A stretch of 64,000 nucleotides of DNA. Source: CAVZZV01 sp963779845 (GTDB lineage Bacteria > Bacteroidota > Bacteroidia > Bacteroidales > GCA-2748055). A model generated the notes under the pieces. It did not search any database and was not told where the DNA came from. It was given only the letters and a program-made list of their open reading frames with translations. The stretch is from positions 62,001 to 126,000 of the forward strand of contig CAVZZV010000006.1 of the NCBI GenBank assembly GCA_963779845.1, in the 5' to 3' direction. Below, one piece after another: positions 44,417 through 53,580 of the stretch (position 1 is its first letter; every line of letters starts with the position of its first letter). A program made the translations under genes and the position numbers.

Positions 44417-45571
44417 ATGATACCGAGAGAATTATCCACAATAGTCGGTAAATTAAGGAAGCAATTCCCTGTAATTACCCTGACTGGCCCAAGACAAAGC
44501 GGTAAAACAACTTTGCTCAAATCGATATATACGGAACTTCCCTATGCCAGTCTTGAAGATATTGATATCAGAAATGAAGCATTAAAAGATCCACGTGGAT
44601 TTTTAAATAATTTTCCCGAAGGAGCTGTATTGGATGAAATTCAGCGAACACCCGGACTTTTCTCGTATATACAGGGTATTGTAGATGGAAATAAAAATAC
44701 ACACTTTGTATTATCAGGCTCGCAAAATTTCCTGTTACTTGAAAGCATATCCCAAACTCTGGCAGGCCGTGCAGCTATTTTAAAGCTATTGCCATTCAGT
44801 ATTTCTGAATTACAGAATAATAAACTGGTTCCGGATTCTTATGAGCAATTGATATTCACGGGTATGTATCCCGGAATTTATGATCGGAAAATTGATCCGG
44901 AATTCTTTTATCCATCATATATCAGCACATATATAGAAAGAGATCTAAGACAGATTAAAAATATTGAGAATCTTACCAGTTTTTCGAATTTTCTTCTACT
45001 TTGTGCCGGCAGGACTGGGCAGGTTGTTAATCTGAATTCTTTAGCTACCGATGCAGGAATCTCACCAAATACAGCAAAGTCATGGTTATCGATTCTTGAA
45101 GCAAGCTATATTGTCTTCTTTTTACAGCCTTATTATGAAAACTTCAATAAAAGAATTATCAAATCGCCAAAACTGTATTTCTATGATACAGGACTAGCCT
45201 GCTCTTTGCTTGGAATAAATTCAGCGAACCAGGTTAAAACTTTCCATTCAAAGGGAGCTCTATTTGAAAACCTCATTATCACCGATCTGATAAAGAGCAG
45301 GCTTCATAAAGGAGTAAATCCCAGGTTTTATTACTGGCAAAATAAAACCAAGCAGGAGATTGATTTAATTATAGATACACCAGAAAGAGCTGTTTCTTAT
45401 GAAATTAAATCAGGGATGACTATAAATGATAACTACTTCACCAATCTTAAATACTGGCAAAAGATATCAGGTGAAAAAACCGAAAATCTGAATGTGATAT
45501 ACGGAGGAGATAAGGATCTGAAAACTTCAAGCGGCAAATATATTTCATGGAGAAATATTCATGAAATTTAA
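44417..45571 (+). CDS. DUF4143-type AAA ATPase
   Basis: 384 residues from the ATG at 44417; the frame is open 35 residues further, but MIPRELSTIVGKL is the usual beginning of the family. The P-loop is GPRQSGKTT, Walker B is AVLDEIQR, and SGSQNFLLL follows. The C-terminal DUF4143 part has E/D and EIKSG residues laid out like a PD-(D/E)XK nuclease (EIDLIIDT...YEIKSG). Cellular role is unknown and such genes are common on mobile islands. It has its own hairpin terminator and lies within the islet. Confidence 0.88.
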   Translation: MIPRELSTIVGKLRKQFPVITLTGPRQSGKTTLLKSIYTELPYASLEDIDIRNEALKDPRGFLNNFPEGAVLDEIQRTPGLFSYIQGIVDGNKNTHFVLSGSQNFLLLESISQTLAGRAAILKLLPFSISELQNNKLVPDSYEQLIFTGMYPGIYDRKIDPEFFYPSYISTYIERDLRQIKNIENLTSFSNFLLLCAGRTGQVVNLNSLATDAGISPNTAKSWLSILEASYIVFFLQPYYENFNKRIIKSPKLYFYDTGLACSLLGINSANQVKTFHSKGALFENLIITDLIKSRLHKGVNPRFYYWQNKTKQEIDLIIDTPERAVSYEIKSGMTINDNYFTNLKYWQKISGEKTENLNVIYGGDKDLKTSSGKYISWRNIHEI

Positions 45572-45584
45572 GTTTAAATCGCCC

Positions 45585-45613
45585 AGGAGGAAGTTTTCCT
45601 CCTATTTTATTTT
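45585..45613 (+). terminator. Terminator after the DUF4143 ATPase
   Basis: AGGAGGAA (45585-45592) pairs perfectly with TTCCTCCT (45596-45603) around a three-base loop, followed by ATTTTATTTT. Confidence 0.8.
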
Positions 45614-45656
45614 CCGGCCTCGCATGAATGATTTGTTTCAGTAATGCTTCAGAAGG

Positions 45657-45914
45657 ATGCCATATGGTTATTATCAAATCGTGAGATTTATTGGATTAAT
45701 TTGTTTTGGACTATTATCCTATTATGCATTCATTAGAAATGATAAATTTTACTTTATTTTTTGGCTTTCATCAGCAATTTTAATTAATCCCTTTTTTTAA
45801 ATCTCACTAGGAAGAGAAATTTGGAATGCCATTGATGTAGTATGGTTTATAGGACTTCTCGTCAGTATTAAAACAGAAAAGCATAATCAAAAACGTGTAC
45901 AACAAAAATTATAA
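45657..45914 (+). pseudogene. DUF6804-like small membrane protein broken by one stop codon
   Basis: The frame starts ATG CCA TAT GGT TAT TAT (MPYGYYQIVRF, the typical DUF6804 beginning), runs through a hydrophobic helix and INPFF, meets TAA at 45798-45800, then continues in the same frame as ISLGREIWNAIDVVWFIGLL before a normal stop at 45914. Family members as I recall read PFFK-ISLGR, so the codon AAA has become TAA at the edge of a seven-T run. A full-length 85-residue product needs readthrough. Confidence 0.75.
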
Positions 45915-45957
45915 TAATTTTGGTGCTAGGAAGGAATGAAAGACATAAATTGAGATA

Positions 45958-46038
45958 ATGAAATACACAGACAAGACCAAGGAAGAGCTCCTGAACTCAC
46001 GGGAGGAAGATCTGAACTTTCACAACAGTTTTTTTTGA
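45958..46038 (+). pseudogene. Remnant of the N-terminus of a PAS sensor kinase
   Basis: An ATG frame of 26 residues begins MKYTDKTKEELLNSREEDL and stops at an eight-T run. This start is common in Bacteroidota PAS/histidine kinases, where it leads into a coiled coil and PAS domain. Here unrelated sequence follows. The call rests on a short match, so it is tentative. Confidence 0.4.
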
Positions 46039-46060
46039 ATCAATTATCATCTGGCTTTTT

Positions 46061-46453
46061 TTGTTAATAGTTATCCCTTTCTTATATGTGCCTTTAAGAA
46101 ATAGAAAAATTTATAATTCTCTATCCGTATCCACATTTTTTCTGATAGCCTTCTTTTCATTTAGTCTTTTTTTTCATGTTGATAATTCCAGAGATATTAT
46201 TGGTAAATCTTTTATTCCAAACTATGAAGTATATTACACAACAGAATATGTTCAAAGGTATTATGACGAAGAAGAATTCGAATTAGCCCATGTTAATACA
46301 GGAAACATCACATTAGATTTTGTCCTTGGATCAATATTTCCTCATGCATATAGAATATCACTTGGACTTATTGTGATATTTTCATTGTTATTGAATGTTT
46401 CGTTAGAAAGGATGATTATAACTCAGTGTGGTCATTACACACCACTGATTTAG
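46061..46453 (+). CDS. Unrecognised membrane protein fragment
   Basis: 130 residues with no ATG start (TTG at 46061; the frame is open only back to a TGA at 46013). Three hydrophobic stretches are seen near the start (about 1-10, 22-40) and near 95-115, with a soluble segment between. No family is recognised. The absent start and a position just after another gene's remnant suggest a truncated gene. It belongs to the islet next to tRNA-Arg(TCT). Confidence 0.4.
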   Translation: MLIVIPFLYVPLRNRKIYNSLSVSTFFLIAFFSFSLFFHVDNSRDIIGKSFIPNYEVYYTTEYVQRYYDEEEFELAHVNTGNITLDFVLGSIFPHAYRISLGLIVIFSLLLNVSLERMIITQCGHYTPLI

Positions 46454-46649
46454 TTGTCTGTCTAAATACTTTATGTGGACAAAATATAAAATATAGGAAA
46501 GAAGTAAAACCGAGAATCATATTTTAAAAATCGGACTTATGGCAAACGGAGGAATTCATCACTGTGGAAGATTATGGGGCAGAAATCATAGGAAACATTC
46601 GATGGTTTTTTATTTCGTAACCAGGCGGGTTCTAAGCGGGGAGGCAGGA

Positions 46650-47066
46650 TCAGAAGCGGCCGCTGACTCTCAAATCCTTCATTCTTAATACTTCCGGTCC
46701 CTCCGGATGAAAAATATCGGCCCTTTTTTCTGCCGTAATAAAAATCTCAGAAGGCTTAAAGGCAGTTACAGTTTTGAAATTCCCTTTATCCCTTCTTCCG
46801 CTTGCAAGCTTGCCCAGATTAATATAGGATCCATCTTTAAGCTCAGACCAGACAATATAATAATTTTTTGATGGGCTTAAACGCTTCGGGTCCGCCAGAT
46901 TCGCAATCTCTATCTTAATTTGATAGTTATCATTTTTATCCCTTTCGACACTGAGCTCCCCTTTGGCTGCAGGAATAATGTCGGATACGGGAAAATCCCG
47001 GGTTGTTGAACACGATCCAAGAAATAGCGCGATGAGAAGCCATACAATCTTAAATAACTTTTTCAT
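46650..47066 (-). CDS. Hypothetical lipoprotein
   Basis: 138 residues from the ATG at 47066, giving a clean lipoprotein signal MKKLFKIVWLLIALFLGSC (Cys19). The open frame to 47120 adds 18 residues without signal features. The mature part is a small beta-rich domain (EIANLADPKRLSPSKNYYIVW). I recognise no family. Its 3' end overlaps the right edge of the islet motif near 46643-46662. Confidence 0.72.
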   Translation of the reverse strand: MKKLFKIVWLLIALFLGSCSTTRDFPVSDIIPAAKGELSVERDKNDNYQIKIEIANLADPKRLSPSKNYYIVWSELKDGSYINLGKLASGRRDKGNFKTVTAFKPSEIFITAEKRADIFHPEGPEVLRMKDLRVSGRF

Positions 47067-47238
47067 AGTATGCATTTTTTTGAATTTATAAACAAGTTTA
47101 TAATGTATAACAACTTTCAATGAATTATGCCGAATTTGCCTGGAACTTTATTCTTCTGAGGGGACAAGGGAAATTGGCCTCCCGGTATGGTGACAGTTTA
47201 AAAGAATATAATTATCTTTCGCACTGTAATCAGATCCT

Positions 47239-49512
47239 ATGGAGTCATTAAAACAAAGGGAAAAAAGCAATGTTTTCATCCTTACCGGTTTTGTAGGTGG
47301 TGTTTTCTTTCTTCTGCTTTTCTATTATGCAATCTTTGACTATAGTCCCGGAAATTTTACTTTCTCTGCTCTTGGAAAAATGCATAGATCCAATCTTGTC
47401 TTTTTCCTGATAGATATCATTCCCTTCATTACCAGTTATATTTCTTTCGAACGTTTCAAACGTATGCGTGCGGTTGAGAAGGAATCTTTCCTTAAGGAGC
47501 AGGAGTTAGGGAATGATCATCAAAGGATTATAGATTTTTCCGATGAGCTTTCCGCAGGCAACTACTCATATAAACCCCATTCTGTTTCTGAACCTGTTGT
47601 ATCGGCTCTTGAAAACCTCCGTCAGACCCTTCATGGTAAATCTATCGCTGAGCAACAAAGGAAGCAGGAGGAGTGGCAGAGAAACTGGATTTCGGAAGGT
47701 CTGGCTTCTTTTAGAGAGGAATTAAGCCAGCATAATAAAGAGATGGCTGCGCTCAGTTCTGAGTTGCTTAGCAAGCTGGTGAAGTACATGAATGTAAATC
47801 AGGGGGGTTTTTATTTGGTTGAAAGTGAAGCCGATGGAACCAGGTACCTGGATATGAAAGCTTGCTATGCCTTTGACCGGAATAAGTTCGCCGATAAAAG
47901 AATTGAATGGGGTGAAGGGATAATTGGTTCCTGTGTCCTCGGGAAAAAGCATATTTATCTCGACAACATCCCCGACTCCTACCTCGAGGTTACTTCCGCA
48001 TTAGGGAAAACGAATCCAAAATTTCTTCTTATTGTCCCTATGATATCCCATGGGGAGGTTAATGGAATTATTGACCTGGCCTCATTCAGGGCATTTGAGA
48101 ATTTTGAAATCGATTTTGTAAACAGAATTGCAGAGAGCTTTTCCCTGGCTTTCGACCATATCCAAAAAATTGAACGCATCGATCAACTTTTGATGGATAA
48201 CAAGGCTCAGGCTGAAGAGTTAAAACGGCAAGAGGAAACCAGCCGGGTCAACAGGGAAACTCTGATAAAAACGCAGGAACTGACCCAACAGCAAGCGGAA
48301 AAATTTATGGGTTTCAGCAATACCGTAAACCATACCCTCATTCATGCTGAATATGATAAAAATGGTTACCTTTTGTATGCCAATTCCAAATTTTTACGAA
48401 AATTAGGCTATTCGGGAAACCGGGAGGTGGAAAACAAACACATTTCCCTATTCATCCACGAGAAAGATTTAGAATGGTTTAGCATAATATGGGATTCCCT
48501 GGCAGAGGGTGGACGCCATTTTGAAGGTTACATGAAGCATATTACCAAGCAGGCACAGGATTTATGGACCATGGCCACCTACACCTGTATGCGGAAAGAA
48601 AGTGGCGAGGTGGATAAAATTCTTTTTCTCGCTATTGATACCACAGAACAAAAAAAACAAAGTCTGGATTTTGAACAACAGATTTCAGCCATTAACAGCC
48701 TGAACCTGAAAGCCGAATTTACTCCCGATGGGAAAATTCTTTCCACCAATGATTTATTCAATAGAACATTCAAATTTTCTTCGGACCAGCTTGAAAAAAT
48801 GAATGTTTTCAATCTACCCCATCCTAAGGATATAGAAAACTTTAACGACATTTGGGAGGAGGTGATCAGAGGAAAACCTTTCCGGGGGCAGTTAAGAATG
48901 CTCACCAGGAAGGAGGAGGAAAAGTGGTTCCGTGCTTCCCTGGGTGCAGTAAATGATATGTACGGAGAAGTTACCCGGGTAATTATGCTGGCAAACGAGA
49001 TCACCAATGAGAAGATGATGGAGGCTGAGAGCCTTTTGATTACTGAACAACTGAAGAGAAAGGAAGAGCAATTGAGGTTAACCGGAATAGAGCTGAAGAA
49101 GAATCTTGCTGAAGCAAAAAAAGAATGGGAACAGGCACATAAATCCTATATTCAAAAAATTGGGATCCTGGAATCGGTACTTGATATGACTGATGTCATT
49201 ACATTCAGCGTGGACAATACGGGGAAATTTGTGTATGTTAATGAGAAAGCCAGGGATTTCTTTGGTTTAAAAACTGGGAAATTATTCGATGAGCCGGCCA
49301 TTCAACTAATCAATGGCAAAGTGGATGATCTTCCTGAATTCATTGTAAACCTCCTTGATCCAAAATGGCCAAAATCCATTCCACCGGCAAAATTCGAGAT
49401 CATCGAAAAAGGTAAAAAACAGAAAAAAGAATTTAAAACTGCATACAAGGTAACGGAAGAATACGATAAGGTCATTTATAGCCTTAGCCTTCAATTCAAC
49501 GATGAGAAATGA
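47239..49512 (+). CDS. GAF/PAS sensor protein without kinase domain
   Basis: 757 residues. Two membrane helices (about 13-30 and 50-72), a signalling helix, a GAF domain (about 160-305, KYMNVNQGGFYLVE to FDHIQKIERI), a coiled coil, then three PAS-like domains (about 360-475, 480-595 and 635-750). No HisKA or HATPase is present. The stop overlaps the next start as ATGA, and that gene supplies PAS, kinase and receiver. The two together have the layout of one hybrid kinase split in two. Confidence 0.85.
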   Translation: MESLKQREKSNVFILTGFVGGVFFLLLFYYAIFDYSPGNFTFSALGKMHRSNLVFFLIDIIPFITSYISFERFKRMRAVEKESFLKEQELGNDHQRIIDFSDELSAGNYSYKPHSVSEPVVSALENLRQTLHGKSIAEQQRKQEEWQRNWISEGLASFREELSQHNKEMAALSSELLSKLVKYMNVNQGGFYLVESEADGTRYLDMKACYAFDRNKFADKRIEWGEGIIGSCVLGKKHIYLDNIPDSYLEVTSALGKTNPKFLLIVPMISHGEVNGIIDLASFRAFENFEIDFVNRIAESFSLAFDHIQKIERIDQLLMDNKAQAEELKRQEETSRVNRETLIKTQELTQQQAEKFMGFSNTVNHTLIHAEYDKNGYLLYANSKFLRKLGYSGNREVENKHISLFIHEKDLEWFSIIWDSLAEGGRHFEGYMKHITKQAQDLWTMATYTCMRKESGEVDKILFLAIDTTEQKKQSLDFEQQISAINSLNLKAEFTPDGKILSTNDLFNRTFKFSSDQLEKMNVFNLPHPKDIENFNDIWEEVIRGKPFRGQLRMLTRKEEEKWFRASLGAVNDMYGEVTRVIMLANEITNEKMMEAESLLITEQLKRKEEQLRLTGIELKKNLAEAKKEWEQAHKSYIQKIGILESVLDMTDVITFSVDNTGKFVYVNEKARDFFGLKTGKLFDEPAIQLINGKVDDLPEFIVNLLDPKWPKSIPPAKFEIIEKGKKQKKEFKTAYKVTEEYDKVIYSLSLQFNDEK

Positions 49513-51056
49513 AAGTTAAAAAAATAGAGGAATTCCATTATTTCCTTGAAAAGATCACTAAAACCGGGAGTTGGGAAATAGAAGGGAACATGAAAACATT
49601 TCATGGATCGCCTGGCGCTTTCGAAATCCTGGGGATTAAAACTTTCGGAAATAAAGTAGACCTTACCCTTGTCTTTGACCGGATAGCCAATAAAGAAGAG
49701 CGGGAACGGATTGAAAAGGAATTCTATAAATTGGAAAAGACCGGGAAATTTGAGACTGAATTCACCGTTAATCCAGAGAATCCAAATGAGAGCGGACCGA
49801 GAGCCATTCAATTGGTATGTGGGCTCTGGAATGAAAATAAGCAAGCCAGGATCTGTGGGGTTTTCAGGGATATCACGGAAGACAAACGATTGGAAAAGGA
49901 ATTGCTTTTAGCAAAACACAAAGCGCAAACTGCAGACCGACTTAAGTCTGCTTTTCTCACCAATCTGAGCCATGAGATCCGCACACCAATGAATGCAATC
50001 CTTGGCTTTTCTGAACTTTTAAGGCCTGAAGATATAGACCGGGAGATGATCATCAGCTATACTTCAATAATCCGGAGCAAAGCAAATTACCTTCTCTCCC
50101 TTATTGATGATATTATTGAACTGGCCAATTTCGAATCGGGTAAAGTGGCCTTCAATAAAAGTGAATTCGCCCTTTACCCTTTACTCCAGGAATTATATAA
50201 TGAATTTGAAACCAGGCGAAAAGAACAAAACAAGACCAGCATTGTTTTGATCCTGAATGTCCCAAAGGAGCTAAAAGATTATACCGTTTACACTGATCCC
50301 GGAAGGCTTTATCAGGTTTTATCGAACCTTCTCGGCAACGCGTTAAAATTTACCGAGAAAGGATCGGTGGAATTTGGGTTTCGCAAGTCTTCCCGTCAGG
50401 TTAAGTTGTTTGTGGGGGATACAGGAATAGGTCTTACCAAAGATGAACTCAGTATGATCTTCCATCGTTTTGCCGAGGTAGAAGAGACTATTATGAAGAG
50501 GCCTGGGGGCACAGGGTTAAGCCTGACCATATCTAAATTTATTGTTGAACACCTTGGCGGAAAAATAAAAGTGAAATCCGAGCCCGGTTATGGTTCACGG
50601 TTTCAAATCAATATCCCTATTAGAACTCCTCAAAAAAAAGATGAAAATATGGCATACGAACTGGAAAGCATTTTAAAACTTAACTGGAAAGATAAAGTAA
50701 TTCTTGTAGCTGAAGATGAAGAGGTCAATTTTCGCTTCCTGGAAGCAATCCTTCAAAAAACACAAGCCAAAATACTTCGTGCCAGAAATGGACAGGAAGC
50801 AGTCGACCTTACACAGAAAATTTCGAAAATTGATCTTATTTTAATGGACATAAAAATGCCGGTAATGAATGGTTATGAAGCCATTATAGAAATAAAGAAA
50901 AGAAGACCGGATATGCCTGTCATAGCCCAAACAGCATTTTCCATACATGAAGAAATCGAAAAATGCCAGCATGTGGGTTGCGATGATTATATTACCAAAC
51001 CCATCGATATAAATCTCCTTATCAATAAAATCAATAAGTATTTTCTGGGAGAGTAA
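49509..51056 (+). CDS. PAS-HisKA-HATPase-REC hybrid kinase
   Basis: 515 residues, no membrane segment. A PAS-like domain (about 10-128) is followed by HisKA with FLTNLSHEIRTPMNA, HATPase with GDTGIGL and GGTGLSL, and a receiver (DLILMDIKMPVMNGYEA). It overlaps the GAF/PAS sensor gene by four bases (ATGA), implying coupled translation and a two-part sensor. It has no DNA-binding output, so a separate response regulator is needed. Confidence 0.92.
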   Translation: MKVKKIEEFHYFLEKITKTGSWEIEGNMKTFHGSPGAFEILGIKTFGNKVDLTLVFDRIANKEERERIEKEFYKLEKTGKFETEFTVNPENPNESGPRAIQLVCGLWNENKQARICGVFRDITEDKRLEKELLLAKHKAQTADRLKSAFLTNLSHEIRTPMNAILGFSELLRPEDIDREMIISYTSIIRSKANYLLSLIDDIIELANFESGKVAFNKSEFALYPLLQELYNEFETRRKEQNKTSIVLILNVPKELKDYTVYTDPGRLYQVLSNLLGNALKFTEKGSVEFGFRKSSRQVKLFVGDTGIGLTKDELSMIFHRFAEVEETIMKRPGGTGLSLTISKFIVEHLGGKIKVKSEPGYGSRFQINIPIRTPQKKDENMAYELESILKLNWKDKVILVAEDEEVNFRFLEAILQKTQAKILRARNGQEAVDLTQKISKIDLILMDIKMPVMNGYEAIIEIKKRRPDMPVIAQTAFSIHEEIEKCQHVGCDDYITKPIDINLLINKINKYFLGE

Positions 51057-51126
51057 TATGTGGCTGGAATTCAGAGGTGAAAGCCTGGAATCGGACCATC
51101 AGAATCAGGCAGCAGCAGGAATTAAA

Positions 51127-51666
51127 TTACTCATTTAGAAAGGCAATGACCTCCTCAGAATAGGGTTTGACTTTCGAAGGCAGGGAAGCAACCAGTTCCC
51201 CATTTTCATTAATAAGGTACTTATGGAAATTCCATCCTACCTCGGTGTTCATCTCGCCATTTTGGTCTTTTTGCGTAAGCCACTGATATACAGGAGAAAT
51301 ATCGGGACCTTTTACCGATATTTTAGACATCATGGGGAAAGTGACTCCGTAATTTTTCTCACAGAATGATTTAATCTTATCATTACTTCCAGGTTCCTGA
51401 TTGGCAAAGTTATTGGCCGGAAAACCGATAATCACTAATCCCTTATCCTGGTATTCCTCGTATAATTTCTCAAGATCGGCATATTGAGGGGTAAATCCAC
51501 ATTTAGAGGCTGTATTCACTATCATGACCTTCTTCCCTTTCAACTGGCTGAAAGGAAAATTGCTCCCGTTAATATCCTTTACCGTAAAATCATAAAAAGA
51601 ATTTTGCGCGCTTGAGCTTGCGGACATAATTAATATCGTTAATATTGTTAAAAATAAAGTTTTCAT
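51127..51666 (-). CDS. Glutathione peroxidase-like thiol peroxidase, secreted
   Basis: 179 residues with a signal peptide (MKTLFLTILTILIMSASSSA). The peroxidatic residue is Cys in NTASKCGFTPQY, the family motif GFPANNF is present, and WNFHKYL follows. Bacterial members often use thioredoxin rather than glutathione as donor. The signal sequence places it in the periplasm, where it would detoxify peroxides. It is alone between the hybrid kinase and acylphosphatase genes. Confidence 0.92.
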   Translation of the reverse strand: MKTLFLTILTILIMSASSSAQNSFYDFTVKDINGSNFPFSQLKGKKVMIVNTASKCGFTPQYADLEKLYEEYQDKGLVIIGFPANNFANQEPGSNDKIKSFCEKNYGVTFPMMSKISVKGPDISPVYQWLTQKDQNGEMNTEVGWNFHKYLINENGELVASLPSKVKPYSEEVIAFLNE

Positions 51667-51774
51667 TTCGGTGAATTATTTTGCGAATCAATTTGTATGT
51701 AAACAAGCTATACAGAATAATGGTTCATTTACATTACCGCCATATTCACCAATTAAAGAGCGGGACGAAATCTG

Positions 51775-52050
51775 ATGAAAATAAAAGCATACACGATTAG
51801 GGTCATTGGAAGGGTTCAGGGAGTGGGTTTTCGACATAGTGCCAGGACAAATGCCCGGTATTTCGGCATACGCGGATTTGTCAGAAATGAATACGATGGC
51901 TCAGTTTATATTGAAGCGGAAGGAGAAGCTGCTGCCCTCGAACAATTTATCCAATGGTGCAGGAAGGGACAAGGTTTCGGAGACATTGAAAAGCTCACGA
52001 TTGAAGAAAGTGAAGTGAAGAATTTTCATGATTTTACGATAAAATACTGA
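51775..52050 (+). CDS. acyP: Acylphosphatase
   Basis: 91 residues, standard length. The signature GRVQGVGFRHSARTNA carries the catalytic Arg, and GFVRNEYDGSVYIEAEGE provides the Asn-containing second motif. It hydrolyses carboxyl-phosphate bonds such as in acetyl- or carbamoyl-phosphate. It lies between divergent glutathione peroxidase and the ECF sigma gene. Confidence 0.95.
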   Translation: MKIKAYTIRVIGRVQGVGFRHSARTNARYFGIRGFVRNEYDGSVYIEAEGEAAALEQFIQWCRKGQGFGDIEKLTIEESEVKNFHDFTIKY

Positions 52051-52236
52051 TGATGGGAAGGTTTATCTATACTTTCTTTCCAATTATGCCATTTCCTGTA
52101 CTTATGTCTCCGGATGAATTCCTCTGATAATGAATACGTTGATCGGGTTTTTAGAAATTATGAAAAGCGAAGTGTAAAACCCTGGATGGAATAATCCGGG
52201 ATCCATAATTGTCCAAAAGATAGAAACAAAAGTATT

Positions 52237-52782
52237 GTGTTTAGCCAATTAAATGAAAGTGATCTGATAGACGAGATCATTAACGGTAACATGGGGGCAT
52301 TTACTGAATTTGTGCACAGATTTGAAAAAACAGTTTCCGCCGTTGTTATCGGTATGTTGGGCAAAAGTTTTGAAGCAGAAGAAATCGCTCAGGACGTTTT
52401 TATCCGGTTTTACAAGACAGCCAGCAACTTTAGGAAGGAATCCGGAATCAAAACCTATTTGTCCCGAATAGCGATTAATCTCTCCTTAAATGAAATAAAA
52501 CGGCGAAAACGATATAACCAAAAGTATGTAAGCCTTACACAGGGAGTAAATGAGATTGACGATAAAAACCCGGTTATTGAAAATTATGAAATTAAGGAGT
52601 TTATTGAAAAGGCGTTAATCACATTGGAACCAAAAAAGCGTTCCGTTGTAGTGCTTCGACTGATTGAAGGACGTACTACAGAAGAAACGGCTAAAATATT
52701 AAACCTCCCCGTCGGCACGGTTTTATCCAGGCTATACAGGGCTGAAAGAGAATTAAGGAAATTGCTCAAAGGATATATTTAA
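52237..52782 (+). CDS. ECF-type RNA polymerase sigma factor
   Basis: 181 residues starting with GTG at 52237 since there is no in-frame ATG back to a stop at 52192. Region 2 reads AEEIAQDVFIRFYKTASNF and region 4 ends with TAKILNLPVGTVLSRLYRAERELRK. ECF factors direct extracytoplasmic stress responses under control of an anti-sigma factor, usually the next gene. Here the next two small genes are membrane proteins and are the candidates. It starts about 190 bases after acyP. Confidence 0.92.
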   Translation: MFSQLNESDLIDEIINGNMGAFTEFVHRFEKTVSAVVIGMLGKSFEAEEIAQDVFIRFYKTASNFRKESGIKTYLSRIAINLSLNEIKRRKRYNQKYVSLTQGVNEIDDKNPVIENYEIKEFIEKALITLEPKKRSVVVLRLIEGRTTEETAKILNLPVGTVLSRLYRAERELRKLLKGYI

Positions 52783-52790
52783 ATACGGTT

Positions 52791-53189
52791 ATGGAAAAAA
52801 AATCAAAGGGTAAAACCGACAATAAAGATCATCAAAAAATGGGAAGAGATTTTGGTTTTCGGCTTCATAATGATTCAACCAGGGCTGAATGGAAGGATGA
52901 GTACAGGCTTCAATCTCTTCTTCAACTAACAGATTTAAAATTCCGGGATGGTTTCCCCCAGAGGACAACAAGCCGGTTGATCAACTTACTCGAAAATAAG
53001 GTTATAGTAAGTTATTATGCAAGTCTTTCCAGGTTTCTCCCGAGAGTATTTTACGGCTCACTTATCATTCTTGCCGCTACTCTTTTACTCCTCTTTTTAT
53101 TGAATGGAAATCTCAGTCCTGAAGTACTCATGGGAAAGGAACCCGTTAATGAATCCAATTTTATAAGCTACCTGATATTTGTACAATAA
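52791..53189 (+). CDS. Small membrane protein, candidate anti-sigma factor
   Basis: 132 residues. A charged N-terminal cytoplasmic part (about 1-85) is followed by one membrane helix (about 88-106) and a short outer tail. It starts eight bases after the ECF sigma stop. The layout (cytoplasmic domain, one membrane helix) is that of anti-sigma factors, but I see no zinc or RseA-like motif. Role is inferred from position only. Confidence 0.65.
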   Translation: MEKKSKGKTDNKDHQKMGRDFGFRLHNDSTRAEWKDEYRLQSLLQLTDLKFRDGFPQRTTSRLINLLENKVIVSYYASLSRFLPRVFYGSLIILAATLLLLFLLNGNLSPEVLMGKEPVNESNFISYLIFVQ

Positions 53190-53195
53190 ATAATC

Positions 53196-53579
53196 ATGAT
53201 GAAAAAAAAAGCGATCCTTACCATTCTGATATCCATAATCATAGGATTTATACTAGGTTTTATAACCTCCTCTCAAATTAGCTTTCATCGGGTAAAAGAT
53301 GTTTCAAGTCTTTCTTCAAAACACAAGTTTGAAGAGAGGACATACGAAATTCTGAACCTCAGTGAGAAACAACACCGCAATATTGAACCAATCGTGTCCA
53401 GGTATGCCTCCATGGCTGATTCATTAAAAAAAGTATCCTACCTGGAGTTCAAATCACTGATCGATCGCTTTCACAGTGAGTTGAATCCTTATCTGCTTCC
53501 GGAGCAGGTCCGGCGGTTAAATGATTTTCCGAAACATTTGCATCACAATAAAGAGCCTGATAGAGAAACCAAAAAATGA
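53196..53579 (+). CDS. Small membrane-anchored protein of the sigma cassette
   Basis: 127 residues: an N-terminal membrane helix (about 6-26), then a helical periplasmic part (about 45-125) with LNLSEKQHRNIEPIV reminiscent of Spy/CpxP-type metal and stress sensors. It starts six bases after the previous gene, so all three form one operon. It ends convergent with the UPF0280 gene one base away. Function unknown. Confidence 0.65.
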   Translation: MMKKKAILTILISIIIGFILGFITSSQISFHRVKDVSSLSSKHKFEERTYEILNLSEKQHRNIEPIVSRYASMADSLKKVSYLEFKSLIDRFHSELNPYLLPEQVRRLNDFPKHLHHNKEPDRETKK

Positions 53580-53580
53580 C

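Noticed and set aside
46530..46617. Short frame ending in DYGAEIIGNIRWFFIS
   Set aside because: No start codon and no recognisable family; could not be supported as a gene.
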